52,870 bases of DNA from Bacteroidales bacterium. Its GTDB lineage: Bacteria > Bacteroidota > Bacteroidia > Bacteroidales > Bacteroidaceae. Of the stretch, positions 16,697-23,463 are shown one piece after another. The notes beneath the pieces were generated by a model, which was given only the letters and a program-made list of their open reading frames with translations, was not told where the DNA came from and did not search any database. Made by a program: the position numbers and the translations under genes. The stretch's first letter is position 1. Every line of letters begins with the position of its first letter. Location of the stretch: contig SUXQ01000017.1 of assembly GCA_015060905.1 (NCBI GenBank), positions 1-52,870 of the forward strand. Direction: 5' to 3'.

Positions 16697-16735
16697 AATC
16701 TCCTGTAACTGACAAAGTTGCAGGAGATTATTTTT
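16697..16735 (+). terminator. Duplicated terminator ahead of sigma gene 1
   Basis: Same stem-loop as 16305-16342 (arms 16697-16709 and 16717-16729) with a T stretch interrupted by one A. It came with the duplicated fragment. Confidence 0.8.
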
Positions 16736-16824
16736 GAAAAATAAATGAAATTTACTTTTTCTGTGAACAAAAGTCTATGCTTGTTTGTTATACAAATAAT
16801 AAACGACAAACAATTGCATATGCT

Positions 16825-17319
16825 ATGGAAACGCAAGATAATTTCTCGGATGAAATAATTGCCAAACAATTGATGGACAATCTGACGCAGCTTAAGATAT
16901 ACGCCGTTAAATTGACGGGCGATGAGTGTCGCGCCGACGACCTGCTGCAAGAAACTTCGGTGAAAGTGCTTTTAAACGCTGCAAGTTACACAGTGAACAT
17001 AAATTTCAACGGTTGGGCAGCGACGATAATGTATAACCTTTTTGTGAACGAGCGTCTGCGCTCCGGTCGCAGCGTGGCCGTTGCCGATGATACGTTTTTC
17101 GAGGGCGAGTGTCGCGACTGCGTTGTTGGGTCGCACGAAATAATGCTTGCGATAAACAGTCTGCCGTCGGAGTATTGTAAAGTCTTTTCGCTTTACGCTG
17201 CCGGTTACAAATACCACGAGATTGCCGAGCAGTTAAATATCCCCATTGGCACCGTGAAGAGCCGCATCCACTCTGCGCGGACGCGCTTGCAGTTGATGCT
17301 GAAGGATTATGTGGAATAA
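16825..17319 (+). CDS. ECF-type RNA polymerase sigma factor, paralogue 1
   Basis: A 164-residue sigma-70 family protein of ECF size. Region 2 is seen around LKIYAVKLTGDECRADDLLQETSVKVL (about 22-50), with FNGWAATIMYNLFVNERLR; region 4 ends in YKYHEIAEQLNIPIGTVKSRIHSARTRLQ (about 128-157), a clear helix-turn-helix. I chose ATG 16825 (METQDN) as the start; an in-frame ATG at 16777 (MLVCYTNNK) would add 16 residues, and this stretch is conserved in the second copy. No anti-sigma gene is adjacent. It is about 93% identical to paralogue 2 at 20745 (11 differences in 164). A BspA-like gene follows 430 bp downstream and may be a target. Confidence 0.88.
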   Translation: METQDNFSDEIIAKQLMDNLTQLKIYAVKLTGDECRADDLLQETSVKVLLNAASYTVNINFNGWAATIMYNLFVNERLRSGRSVAVADDTFFEGECRDCVVGSHEIMLAINSLPSEYCKVFSLYAAGYKYHEIAEQLNIPIGTVKSRIHSARTRLQLMLKDYVE

Positions 17320-17383
17320 TATTTCCTACTTTTTATTACATTAAAATAATTTATATTGCTTTTGAGGTAAACCTCTAAGATAA

Positions 17384-17448
17384 ACTGCACTTGCGGTAAA
17401 ATATCCAAGCGAGCTTGATATTATTTTGCTCGTTTGTATTATCTTTGC
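17384..17448 (+). repeat. Dispersed promoter repeat, single copy
   Basis: Matches the unit found twice at 12645-12791 (there on the minus strand): ACTGCACTTGCGG, then ATATCCAAGC, GCTTGATATT, CTCGTTTGT and TATCTTTGC. TTG (17415-17417), 22 bases, then TATCTTTG (17440-17447) forms a promoter. The 83-bp segment between TTTG at 17361 and TTTG at 17444 is missing from the equivalent place after sigma gene 2. Confidence 0.7.
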
Positions 17449-17698
17449 ACTGTTCATCGGGCGAATGGCCCTTTGAGCAGACATATTTAATTATAGGGCG
17501 TTTAGCAAAATTATCCCTCATTGGAATCTGGACAATTCCTTTCACATAGGATAATGAGCAAGAAACGCCCACGTCTGTGGTATGTATATTCCATATTGGA
17601 ATTGTTATATCATTGGGCGTGGGTTTTGCTTATTTATATGTGAACGGCAGTCCAGAGCCGCAATGAGAATAATAAGCAAAGTTCCCACGCTCTTTTTT
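17449..17698 (+). ncRNA. Candidate structured RNA/leader with complementary hairpin loops
   Basis: The about 430-bp gap before the BspA gene holds, after the promoter repeat: a small hairpin GGGC/GCCC (17460-17472). Hairpin H1 at 17496-17570 has nested stems 17496-17503/17563-17570, 17510-17516/17549-17555 and 17523-17527/17535-17539, with apical loop CTGGACA. Next come small hairpins at 17569-17580 and 17588-17602. Hairpin H2 at 17617-17690 has stems GCGTGGG/CCCACGC and TTTTGCTTATT paired to AATAAGCAAAG, and an apical CGGC/GCCG stem with loop AGTCCAGA. H2 is followed by TCTTTTTTATTT. The two apical loops are complementary over CTGGAC/GTCCAG, so they could kiss. H2 plus the U-run looks like a terminator, so this may be a short RNA or an attenuator for the BspA gene. 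I do not recognise a known family. Confidence 0.5.
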
Positions 17699-17749
17699 AT
17701 TTATCCGCTTTCATCTGGGAATTGTGAGGGCAAAGAAAAAACTTTATTT

Positions 17750-18838
17750 ATGCTAAAATTTTATTTAAGAAAAATGCTGCTGACAGTGGTTATGCTGCTA
17801 TGCAGCGTAGCGGTGAGTGCCCAAGATTTTGAGATGGATGGAATATATTATAATATTACTTCGGAAAAAACAGTAGAAGTTACATACTGCTATTATGAAA
17901 AAAAATATAACGGCAGTGTTATAATCCCTTCAAAAGTAAACTTCATCGGAAAGAGTTACACTGTTACAAAGATAGGACAGATGGCTTTTCGGGGATGCAA
18001 CGAACTTACAAGTGTAACAATTCCAGGCACTGTTACAGAAATAGATGATTACGCTTTTGATTTCTGTACCAGCTTGAAAAACATCGTAATTCCTGAGGGA
18101 GTTACAACTATCGGTAGAGGAGCATTTGTAGGATGCAAAGATCTTGAGAATGTTATATTTCCAAACAGTCTTAAAATGATAAAATTTGATGGGGCGATGA
18201 TAGAGCACGCATTCAATAATACAAAATGGTTTTCTAATCAACCTAACGGAGTTGTATATGCAGGAAATGTATTGTACGCTTATAAAGGTACAATTCCTAT
18301 CAATACATCTGTCGAAATTAAAATAGGGACAGTTTCTATTGCAGAATATGCTTTTCATGTAGTGGGTTACGATTGCGGTGACAATATTGTAAAAATTACA
18401 ATTCCGGAGAGTGTTACAATTATAGGACAGGGTGCGTTCTATAATTGCAGCGCTCTTACAAGCATTTATCTAATGGGTACAACACCGCCTTTTGTTGATA
18501 GTGACAACTTTACTAACTCTAATTATATAAACACAACAGTTTACGTCCCCAAAGGCTCGTTTGCAACTTATCAAGCTGCAGATGTTTGGAAGACTTTTGG
18601 GATATTTCAAGAGTATGAAATAACGGGGATAGGCGATGTAAATGTTAGTAATGTTGCAATAGAAGTAACTGCCGGTGGAATTACTCTATCAGCTGCCGAG
18701 GGCAAGCGTGTCGCCGTTTACTCTGCAAGCGGTGCGCTTGTAGAAAAGATTGATTCTTACGCAGGCGAGGAAATTGCCCTCGAAAAGGGTGTTTATATTG
18801 TCCGCATAGGAAACGCTGCTATAAAAGTGAAATTATAG
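17750..18838 (+). CDS. BspA-like LRR protein with T9SS-type C-terminal tail
   Basis: A 362-residue secreted protein. Signal peptide (MLKFYLRKMLLTVVMLLCSVAVSAQ), N-terminal BspA domain (FEMDGIYYNITSEKTVEVTYC), about five LRR_5 repeats (VTKIGQMAFRGCNELTSVTIP; VTTIGRGAFVGCKDLENVIFP; others), the TTPPFV...VYVPKGSFATYQAADVWKTF cap, and a C-terminal sorting-like domain of about 70 residues ending KGVYIVRIGNAAIKVKL. The ATG at 17750 opens the signal peptide; 56 upstream in-frame residues are not signal-like and cover the structured RNA. The last about 45 codons and about 25 bases after the stop recur at 21628-21790. Probable surface adhesin; ligand unknown. Confidence 0.85.
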   Translation: MLKFYLRKMLLTVVMLLCSVAVSAQDFEMDGIYYNITSEKTVEVTYCYYEKKYNGSVIIPSKVNFIGKSYTVTKIGQMAFRGCNELTSVTIPGTVTEIDDYAFDFCTSLKNIVIPEGVTTIGRGAFVGCKDLENVIFPNSLKMIKFDGAMIEHAFNNTKWFSNQPNGVVYAGNVLYAYKGTIPINTSVEIKIGTVSIAEYAFHVVGYDCGDNIVKITIPESVTIIGQGAFYNCSALTSIYLMGTTPPFVDSDNFTNSNYINTTVYVPKGSFATYQAADVWKTFGIFQEYEITGIGDVNVSNVAIEVTAGGITLSAAEGKRVAVYSASGALVEKIDSYAGEEIALEKGVYIVRIGNAAIKVKL

Positions 18839-19050
18839 TTTGCATATTATCAATGATACAAATGAATTGAATGATACTCGACATATAATAAGTAGAGATA
18901 CAAATAATCTCCGGATTTTATGTTAGGAGAATTTACTTTATTAAAAATCCTTCTTTATATTATATATCGGTTGAAAATAATTATGCCTCATCCAAACATT
19001 GTAAATATAAAAAGAATCACTACCTCTGTGAAAAATATGATTCTATAATA
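18839..19050. other. Intergenic, nothing recognised
   Basis: AT-rich spacer between the BspA-like gene and the HEPN/MNT pair; I see no gene, clear promoter or hairpin. Confidence 0.5.
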
Positions 19051-19437
19051 ATGAATGACAAGGTTACATATTGGGTAGAAATGTCAGATTATAACCTGGA
19101 AACCGCATCTGCAATGTTGGCTACAGGACGTTACCTATATGTAGGATTCATGTGTCATCAAACAATAGAAAAAATATTGAAAGCATATTGGAGCGATTGT
19201 TTGGAAGAAGTGCCGTTGAAAATTCATTCATTATCAAGATTGGCAGAGAAAACAAGTTTAGACCAAGAACTGTCAGAAGAACAACTTGATTTCATTGATA
19301 GACTTGAACCTTTAAATATTGAAGCGCGTTATCCTTCATACAAATAAAGGTTAATGAAAAGTCTTTCAAAAGAATATTGCCAACAACTATTAAAAGAAAC
19401 AACGGAATTGCAACAATGGATAAAGAACAAGCTATAA
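19051..19437 (+). pseudogene. HEPN-domain gene of a HEPN/MNT pair, interrupted by an in-frame TAA
   Basis: The frame starts with MNDKVTYWVEMSDYNLETA and shows HEPN hallmarks (GRYLYVGFMCHQTIEKILKAYW, IHSLSRLAEKT, IEARYPSYK). A TAA at 19345-19347 ends the 98-residue product, but the same frame continues in the family's expected way (RLMKSLSKEYCQQLLKET...QQWIKNKL) to a second TAA at 19435-19437. The full gene would be 128 codons and would overlap the nucleotidyltransferase start by 22 bp, a normal arrangement for this pair. So a single sense codon, probably GAA or CAA, has become TAA. The truncated product might still fold. HEPN partners are RNase toxins in many HEPN/MNT systems. Confidence 0.75.
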
Positions 19438-19712
19438 AACTCGCCAAGAAGTACAAGGAAATGGTAGCCGAAAAGTTGCCATTGAAAGCCTTATATCTTT
19501 ATGGTTCTTACAGCAAGGGGAATCATAGAGAGGATAGCGATATTGATATAGCGGTTATTGTTGACCATTTAAGTGATAATTATTTTGAAGATACTCCACT
19601 TTTGTGGAAATTGAAACGTAAGATAAGCAACCTTATTGAGCCTGTCCTATTAACAGAGGATATGAACAATCCGCTTTATTGTGATATAAAAAAAACAGGA
19701 ATACTTATCTAG
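19416..19712 (+). CDS. MNT-type minimal nucleotidyltransferase (antitoxin partner of HEPN)
   Basis: A 98-residue protein with the minimal nucleotidyltransferase motif GSYSKGNHREDSDIDIAV (G-S-x10-D-x-D), with the catalytic aspartates in SDIDI. In characterised HEPN/MNT pairs the MNT protein AMPylates a tyrosine near the HEPN active site and neutralises the toxin. The start is taken at ATG 19416 (MDKEQAIKLA); an upstream in-frame extension lies inside the HEPN gene and is not family-like. The gene is intact even though its HEPN partner is interrupted. Confidence 0.82.
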   Translation: MDKEQAIKLAKKYKEMVAEKLPLKALYLYGSYSKGNHREDSDIDIAVIVDHLSDNYFEDTPLLWKLKRKISNLIEPVLLTEDMNNPLYCDIKKTGILI

Positions 19713-19898
19713 GCAATCGTTCATAATCCCATTAGGAATTACTCTCAGAACAGGGCTTATATTTATGGAACTTGTCCATGATGCAGCCGATATATAAAAA
19801 ATAGTTCTTTAAAATAATATTGAAATGCTCTCTTTGTTGCTAAATGATTGTTCCCCAAATTGATAAAAGAATGTGTAGATAATATGATACTTATTTCT
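19713..19898. other. Intergenic, nothing recognised
   Basis: AT-rich spacer after the MNT gene. No gene, terminator or promoter that I can support. Confidence 0.5.
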
Positions 19899-20092
19899 TA
19901 CGGTACGACTGACACAATGAGGCGTATGCACTCAGATTCTATCGCGGTGGATGTTTCTGCTGCTCTCAATAAGTAATTGGTTAGATAATTACATATTTAA
20001 TCTCCTGTAACTGACAAGGTTGCAGGAGATTTTTTTTGAAAAATAAATGAAATTTGCTTTTCCTGCGAACAAAAGTCCATGCTTGTTTATTA
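19899..20092 (+). pseudogene. Internally deleted copy of GGGtGRT 3' end, terminator and sigma-gene leader
   Basis: Starts with a match to the GGGtGRT gene (about 16111-16150), then jumps at TGCACTCAGA across about 95 bp to the last codons (CTATCGCGGTGG...AATAAG, stop). It continues through the terminator hairpin (19999-20031 with T-run) and the bases that precede both sigma genes (GAACAAAAGTCCATGCTTGT). It breaks off at about 20092, before the sigma coding part. It is the third copy of this junction in the window. Confidence 0.85.
19999..20038 (+). terminator. Third copy of the GGGtGRT terminator
   Basis: Arms 19999-20011 and 20019-20031 with a following T-run; it may still act on anything read through from the HEPN/MNT pair. 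Confidence 0.75.
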
Positions 20093-20139
20093 TAAGGATT
20101 GTGGTAAAAAAACAAGCAAATATTTCTGTATATTCGGAC

Positions 20140-20176
20140 AAAAAACTCTGCAAATGCTTTTATGGCACTTGCAGAG
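20140..20176 (-). terminator. Terminator of the GIY-YIG-like gene
   Basis: Arms CTCTGCAAATGC (20146-20157) and GCACTTGCAGAG (20165-20176) with one mismatch; on the minus strand a T-run follows (20140-20145). Confidence 0.75.
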
Positions 20177-20197
20177 TAGCATCTTTAAAAGCCACAA

Positions 20198-20533
20198 TCA
20201 TTCGATGGTAGAAGGCGTTATTCTATACGCATACACATATATTGAGTAGCTGTTCGTACCGTTACCGCCCCATTTTACCTCGCCAATATTAAATCCATAC
20301 TCATGCGCAAGTTCTTCGACCTTAGCTGCCACATTCTGATGAGCAGTTTGTGCGCAGAAAATAAGATTCTCTCTTGCGTTGTGACGATAGAGTCGTTCGG
20401 CAATATTACCGGTTGCGCCGACGTATACACGACGTCTGTTGGCTGCGTATCGCAACGCAGGGTTCAACTTAATCATATAGTCCAATATCTCTGCGGCGCT
20501 ACAATCTCTGCAATCAAATAATTTAATTTCCAT
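20198..20533 (-). CDS. GIY-YIG-like small protein
   Basis: A 111-residue protein whose central part RRRVYVGATGNIAERLYRHN resembles the second half of the GIY-YIG nuclease motif (YIG-x-T-x-N-L-x-x-R-L-x-x-H). The first GIY element is not clear, so activity is uncertain. The ATG at 20533 (MEIKLFDCRDC) is chosen; a TATCTTTG -7 box lies just upstream on the minus strand (20547-20554). The gene is inserted between two fragments of the duplicated sigma leader, so it may be an acquired passenger. It has its own promoter and terminator. Confidence 0.5.
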   Translation of the reverse strand: MEIKLFDCRDCSAAEILDYMIKLNPALRYAANRRRVYVGATGNIAERLYRHNARENLIFCAQTAHQNVAAKVEELAHEYGFNIGEVKWGGNGTNSYSIYVYAYRITPSTIE

Positions 20534-20546
20534 GACTTTTTTATTG

Positions 20547-20554
20547 CAAAGATA
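20547..20554 (-). promoter_or_regulatory. -7 box of the GIY-YIG-like gene
   Basis: On the minus strand TATCTTTG (TAnnTTTG) stands 13 bases before the ATG. No clear -33 box. The transcript leader would be very short. Confidence 0.4.
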
Positions 20555-20633
20555 GTATCGCACAGAGAGCTTAAGGTTGCAGAATTAACACAAACTGATG
20601 TACGCAACGCCTCAAAAAGAAAAGTGAAGGCTG

Positions 20634-20744
20634 TTAGGGTTGCGGGAGATTTTTTTGAAAATAAATAAAATTTGCTTTTTCTGTGAACAAAAGTCTATGC
20701 TTGTTTGTTATACAAATAATAAATTACAAACAACTGCATATACT
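20634..20744 (+). repeat. Fourth copy of the sigma-gene leader region
   Basis: Begins with half of the terminator stem (GGGTTGCGGGAGATTTTTTT) and matches the region ahead of sigma gene 1 (16717-16824) up to the start codon of sigma gene 2. Confidence 0.8.
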
Positions 20745-21239
20745 ATGGAAACGCAAGATAATCTCTCGGATGAAACGATTGCTAAACGATTGATGGACAA
20801 TTTGTCGCGGCTTAAAATATATGCCATTAAATTGACGGGCGACGAGTGCCGCGCCGACGACCTGCTGCAAGAAACTTCGGTGAAAGTGCTTTTAAAAGCT
20901 GCAAGTTACACAGTGAACATAAATTTCAACGGATGGGCGGCAACGATAATGTATAACCTTTTTGTGAACGAGCGTCTGCGTTCCGGTCGCTGTGTGGCAG
21001 TTGCCGATGATACGTTTTTCGAGGGCGAGTGTCGCGACTGCGTTGTTGGGTCGCACGAAATAATGCTTGCGATAAACAGTCTGCCGGCGGAATATTGCGA
21101 GGTATTTTCGCTTTATGCTGCCGGTTACAAATACCACGAGATTGCCGAGCAGTTAAATATCCCCATTGGCACCGTGAAGAGCCGCATCCACTCTGCGCGG
21201 ACGCGCTTGCAGTTGATGCTGAAGGATTATATGGAATAA
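20745..21239 (+). CDS. ECF-type RNA polymerase sigma factor, paralogue 2
   Basis: A 164-residue sigma factor, same domains as paralogue 1: region 2 (LKIYAIKLTGDECRADDLLQ) and region 4 helix-turn-helix (HEIAEQLNIPIGTVKSRIHS). Differences from paralogue 1 are F7L, I11T, Q15R, T21S, Q22R, V28I, N51K, S83C, S115A, K118E and V163M; most of them lie outside the helix-turn-helix, so the promoter specificity may be the same. ATG 20745 is chosen; ATG 20697 would add MLVCYTNNKLQTTAYT. The downstream BspA gene has been lost except for its tail. Confidence 0.87.
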   Translation: METQDNLSDETIAKRLMDNLSRLKIYAIKLTGDECRADDLLQETSVKVLLKAASYTVNINFNGWAATIMYNLFVNERLRSGRCVAVADDTFFEGECRDCVVGSHEIMLAINSLPAEYCEVFSLYAAGYKYHEIAEQLNIPIGTVKSRIHSARTRLQLMLKDYME

Positions 21240-21606
21240 AATTTCCTATTTTTTATTACACTAAAATAATTTATATTGCTTTTGCACTGTCGGTGAGGAG
21301 AAATCCACCGTCGCAAGAAAGCATTTTGTTTAAGTCCGAATCTTAAATTCGCCAAAATTTTATCAGAGGACGAAGGCAATCAATGCTCATTCTGTGTATA
21401 TACCGATTATGCGCGTTCTGCGCGTAGGCTATGTGTATATTCCACGGCGTGGGAATATTGTTTCTTCATTGTTCATTCTGATAGGGCGTTTGGCGAAGCC
21501 TAAGATTCATGGACGTAAGGCGACAAGTCTCACGTCTTTCTTGTTTTTATACCCTATATTAATCGCCAAAGTTCGGAGGCTTGCATGGCAAAAGAATAAA
21601 TTTAAT
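21240..21606. other. Degenerate counterpart of the structured region after sigma gene 2
   Basis: The first about 45 bases match those after sigma gene 1, but the 83-bp promoter segment is absent. Short blocks related to the 17449-17698 RNA remain (TATGTGTATATTCCACGGCG at 21430; AGGGCGTTTGGCG at 21483, which can pair with TCGCCAAAG at 21563). No gene seen. Confidence 0.5.
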
Positions 21607-21627
21607 ATGCATTCAGATGCTGATTGT
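21607..21627 (+). repeat. Micro-fragment resembling the GGGtGRT breakpoint
   Basis: ATGCATTCAGATGCTGA resembles ATGCACTCAGACGCTCA in the GGGtGRT gene (16138-16154) at 14 of 17 positions and lies exactly at the join to the BspA tail. Confidence 0.4.
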
Positions 21628-21762
21628 AAGGCTGTTGCTGTTTACTCTACAAACGGTGCGCTTGTAGAAAAGATTGATACATACGCAGGCGAGGAGATTA
21701 CTCTCGATAAGGGTATTTACATTGTCCGAGTGGGTGACAAGGCTATAAAAGTGAAATTATAG
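21628..21762 (+). pseudogene. Remnant of a BspA-like gene: T9SS-tail codons only
   Basis: About 45 codons ending DKGIYIVRVGDKAIKVKL, nearly identical to the C-terminus of the BspA protein at 17750-18838. The identity runs past the stop (ATAGTTTGCATATTAT). There is no signal peptide or LRR part, though an accidental frame is open from 21394. Confidence 0.85.
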
Positions 21763-22157
21763 TTTGCATATTATTGATGGTACAAATACCTGTTTATCCA
21801 ATAAAAGGATAGACAGGCATTTTTGTTGTTTCTTTTAATAATCTTGCTCTTTTAGAATTTTTGCAATGGTGGTGTGCGCTTTATTTGCGAATGGGTTATA
21901 TGGCTGCTGCGGAAAATTTCTTGGCAGAAGCGTATTTCTCCTTCGCGGTCGTCGGTGGTAATGTATCCGAATGTGCGTCTGTATACTATTCTTGCTGTTT
22001 TATTGTTGTTCCTTTCGAAGAATGGGTGGATTTTTTCGTTTCTGCTCATTTTTTCTTTTTTAATGATATTAACAAGGCTTTTTCTCTTTTTGTTTGTAAC
22101 AGTTTGTCTTTTTAATCAGTTTGTTATAAATTTGCGTTTTTGAAGATTATTGTAACT
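21763..22157. other. Intergenic, nothing certain
   Basis: T-rich stretch ahead of the nitroreductase gene. A minus-strand open frame at 21852-22049 (65 residues) is not recognisable. A loose hairpin near 21791-21818 (CTGTTTATCC...GGATAGACAG) could end transcription. Confidence 0.45.
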
Positions 22158-22694
22158 ATGGATAATTTTTTGGAATTGTTGAAAAAACGACGCAGTTGCC
22201 GACGTTTCACGTCGCAGGCTGTCGATGAGAATAGTGTGTGCGACCTGATGAAGGCTGCGCTTATGTCTCCCTCGGGGCATCGTGTGAATCCGTGGGAGTT
22301 TATAATGGTCGAGGATAAGGAGATGTTGCGCCGGCTTTCTATGTGCAAGGCTCAGGGTGCTGCTCTTCTCGAGGGTGCTGCTCTTGCGGTGGTGGTTATT
22401 GGCGACACGAATAAGACTGATGTGTGGGTCGAGGATTGTTCCATTGCTACGATACTCATACAGCTTGCGGCCGAGGAACTTGGTCTTGGAAGCTGTTGGG
22501 TGCAGATGCGCAAGCGTTTCGATGCGGATGGTGTTTCGGCCGACGAGAATGTGAAGCGTCTGCTTGCTATTCCCGACAATTATGCTGTTCTTTCGGTGGT
22601 TGCCATCGGGCATAAGGAGCGTGAGAGTAAGCCTTTTGACGAGGCTAATTTGCAGTGGGAAAAGGTGCATGTTGGACAGTTTGGCGGAAAATAG
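22158..22694 (+). CDS. Nitroreductase family protein
   Basis: A 178-residue FMN-dependent nitroreductase-like protein: N-terminal LLKKRRSCRRFTSQAVDE (phosphate/FMN-binding RRSxRxF), middle MSPSGHRVNPWEFIMVED, and AAEELGLGSCWVQMR near the C-terminus. Such enzymes reduce nitro compounds, quinones or flavins with NAD(P)H; the substrate cannot be told. The ATG at 22158 is chosen over an upstream TTG. The end overlaps the next gene by 26 bp, so this may be the first gene of an operon that runs to cysE. Confidence 0.88.
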   Translation: MDNFLELLKKRRSCRRFTSQAVDENSVCDLMKAALMSPSGHRVNPWEFIMVEDKEMLRRLSMCKAQGAALLEGAALAVVVIGDTNKTDVWVEDCSIATILIQLAAEELGLGSCWVQMRKRFDADGVSADENVKRLLAIPDNYAVLSVVAIGHKERESKPFDEANLQWEKVHVGQFGGK

Positions 22695-23463
22695 TCGCGT
22701 GGTAATTGCGGGCGCGGGGAATCTTGCTACCTGTCTGGGCGAGGCTTTGTGCAGTGTGGGTGTTGTTCCGCAGGCTGTGTGGAGCCGCAGCGAGGCTTCT
22801 GCTTCGCAGCTTGCTGCAAAATTAGGCTGTCCGCACACGACGTGCATACAGTCGCTGCCCGACGCGGATATTGTTATTACTGCTGTCAGCGACGATGCTC
22901 TGCCGATGGTTGCCCGTGAGCTTGCGGGGCGTTACAGCGATGCGCTTCTTGTGCATACGGCCGGCAGCGTGCCTATGAAATTATGGGCAGAGGCCTCGGC
23001 GAACAGATACGGCGTTTTTTACCCTATGCAGACTTTCAGCAAGGGTAAGAGTGTCGATTTTAGTCGTTTGGGAATTTTCCTTGAGGCTTGTGACGAAAGG
23101 GGGCTTTTGCAACTTGAAGCTCTTGCTCGTCGTCTGACGACGATGCTCTATCGTGCTACAAGCGAGCAGCGTGCCTATCTTCATATTGCAGCGGTATTTG
23201 CTTGTAATTTTTCAAATGCAATGTACCGCATGGCTGCCGAGCTTCTCGAGAAAGAGGGGCTGCCTTTCGAGGTAATGTTGCCGCTGATAGACGAGACTGC
23301 TGCAAAGTTACACAACCTTTCGCCGGCCGATGCTCAGACGGGTCCTGCGGCTCGTGGCGACAAAGAGATTCTTTCGCGGCAGAGTGCGATGCTCGGCGGT
23401 GTTTCTCGCGACGTCTACGACCTTGTGAGCGAATATATTAGCAAAAAAACAGAAAAAGAATGA
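22669..23463 (+). CDS. Rossmann-like and DUF2520 domain protein
   Basis: A 264-residue protein with an N-terminal NAD(P)-binding fold ([18 protein letters not shown]-x-G-x-x-A) and a C-terminal helical DUF2520 domain ([31 protein letters not shown]). The architecture resembles pyrroline-5-carboxylate reductase or ketopantoate reductase-like dehydrogenases; the substrate is unknown. The ATG at 22669 is chosen because the Rossmann motif begins about 10 residues later. It overlaps the next gene by 4 bp. Confidence 0.85.
   Translation: MLDSLAENSRVVIAGAGNLATCLGEALCSVGVVPQAVWSRSEASASQLAAKLGCPHTTCIQSLPDADIVITAVSDDALPMVARELAGRYSDALLVHTAGSVPMKLWAEASANRYGVFYPMQTFSKGKSVDFSRLGIFLEACDERGLLQLEALARRLTTMLYRATSEQRAYLHIAAVFACNFSNAMYRMAAELLEKEGLPFEVMLPLIDETAAKLHNLSPADAQTGPAARGDKEILSRQSAMLGGVSRDVYDLVSEYISKKTEKE

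Noticed and set aside
17582..17749. Upstream extension of the BspA gene (56 residues from an earlier ATG)
   Set aside because: It overlaps the hairpin-rich region and precedes a perfect signal peptide, so the start at 17750 is better.
21394..21762. 122-residue frame as an intact small T9SS-exported protein
   Set aside because: It lacks a signal peptide; only the last about 45 codons are homologous to a gene, the rest matches the non-coding leader of unit 1.
21852..22049. 65-residue minus-strand frame (…RRTFGYITTDDREGEIRF…)
   Set aside because: It looks slightly protein-like but has no recognisable family, start signal or promoter; not enough to call a gene.
22116..22847. 243-residue minus-strand frame opposite nitroreductase and DUF2520
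   Set aside because: It spans two well-supported overlapping genes on the other strand; no domain seen.
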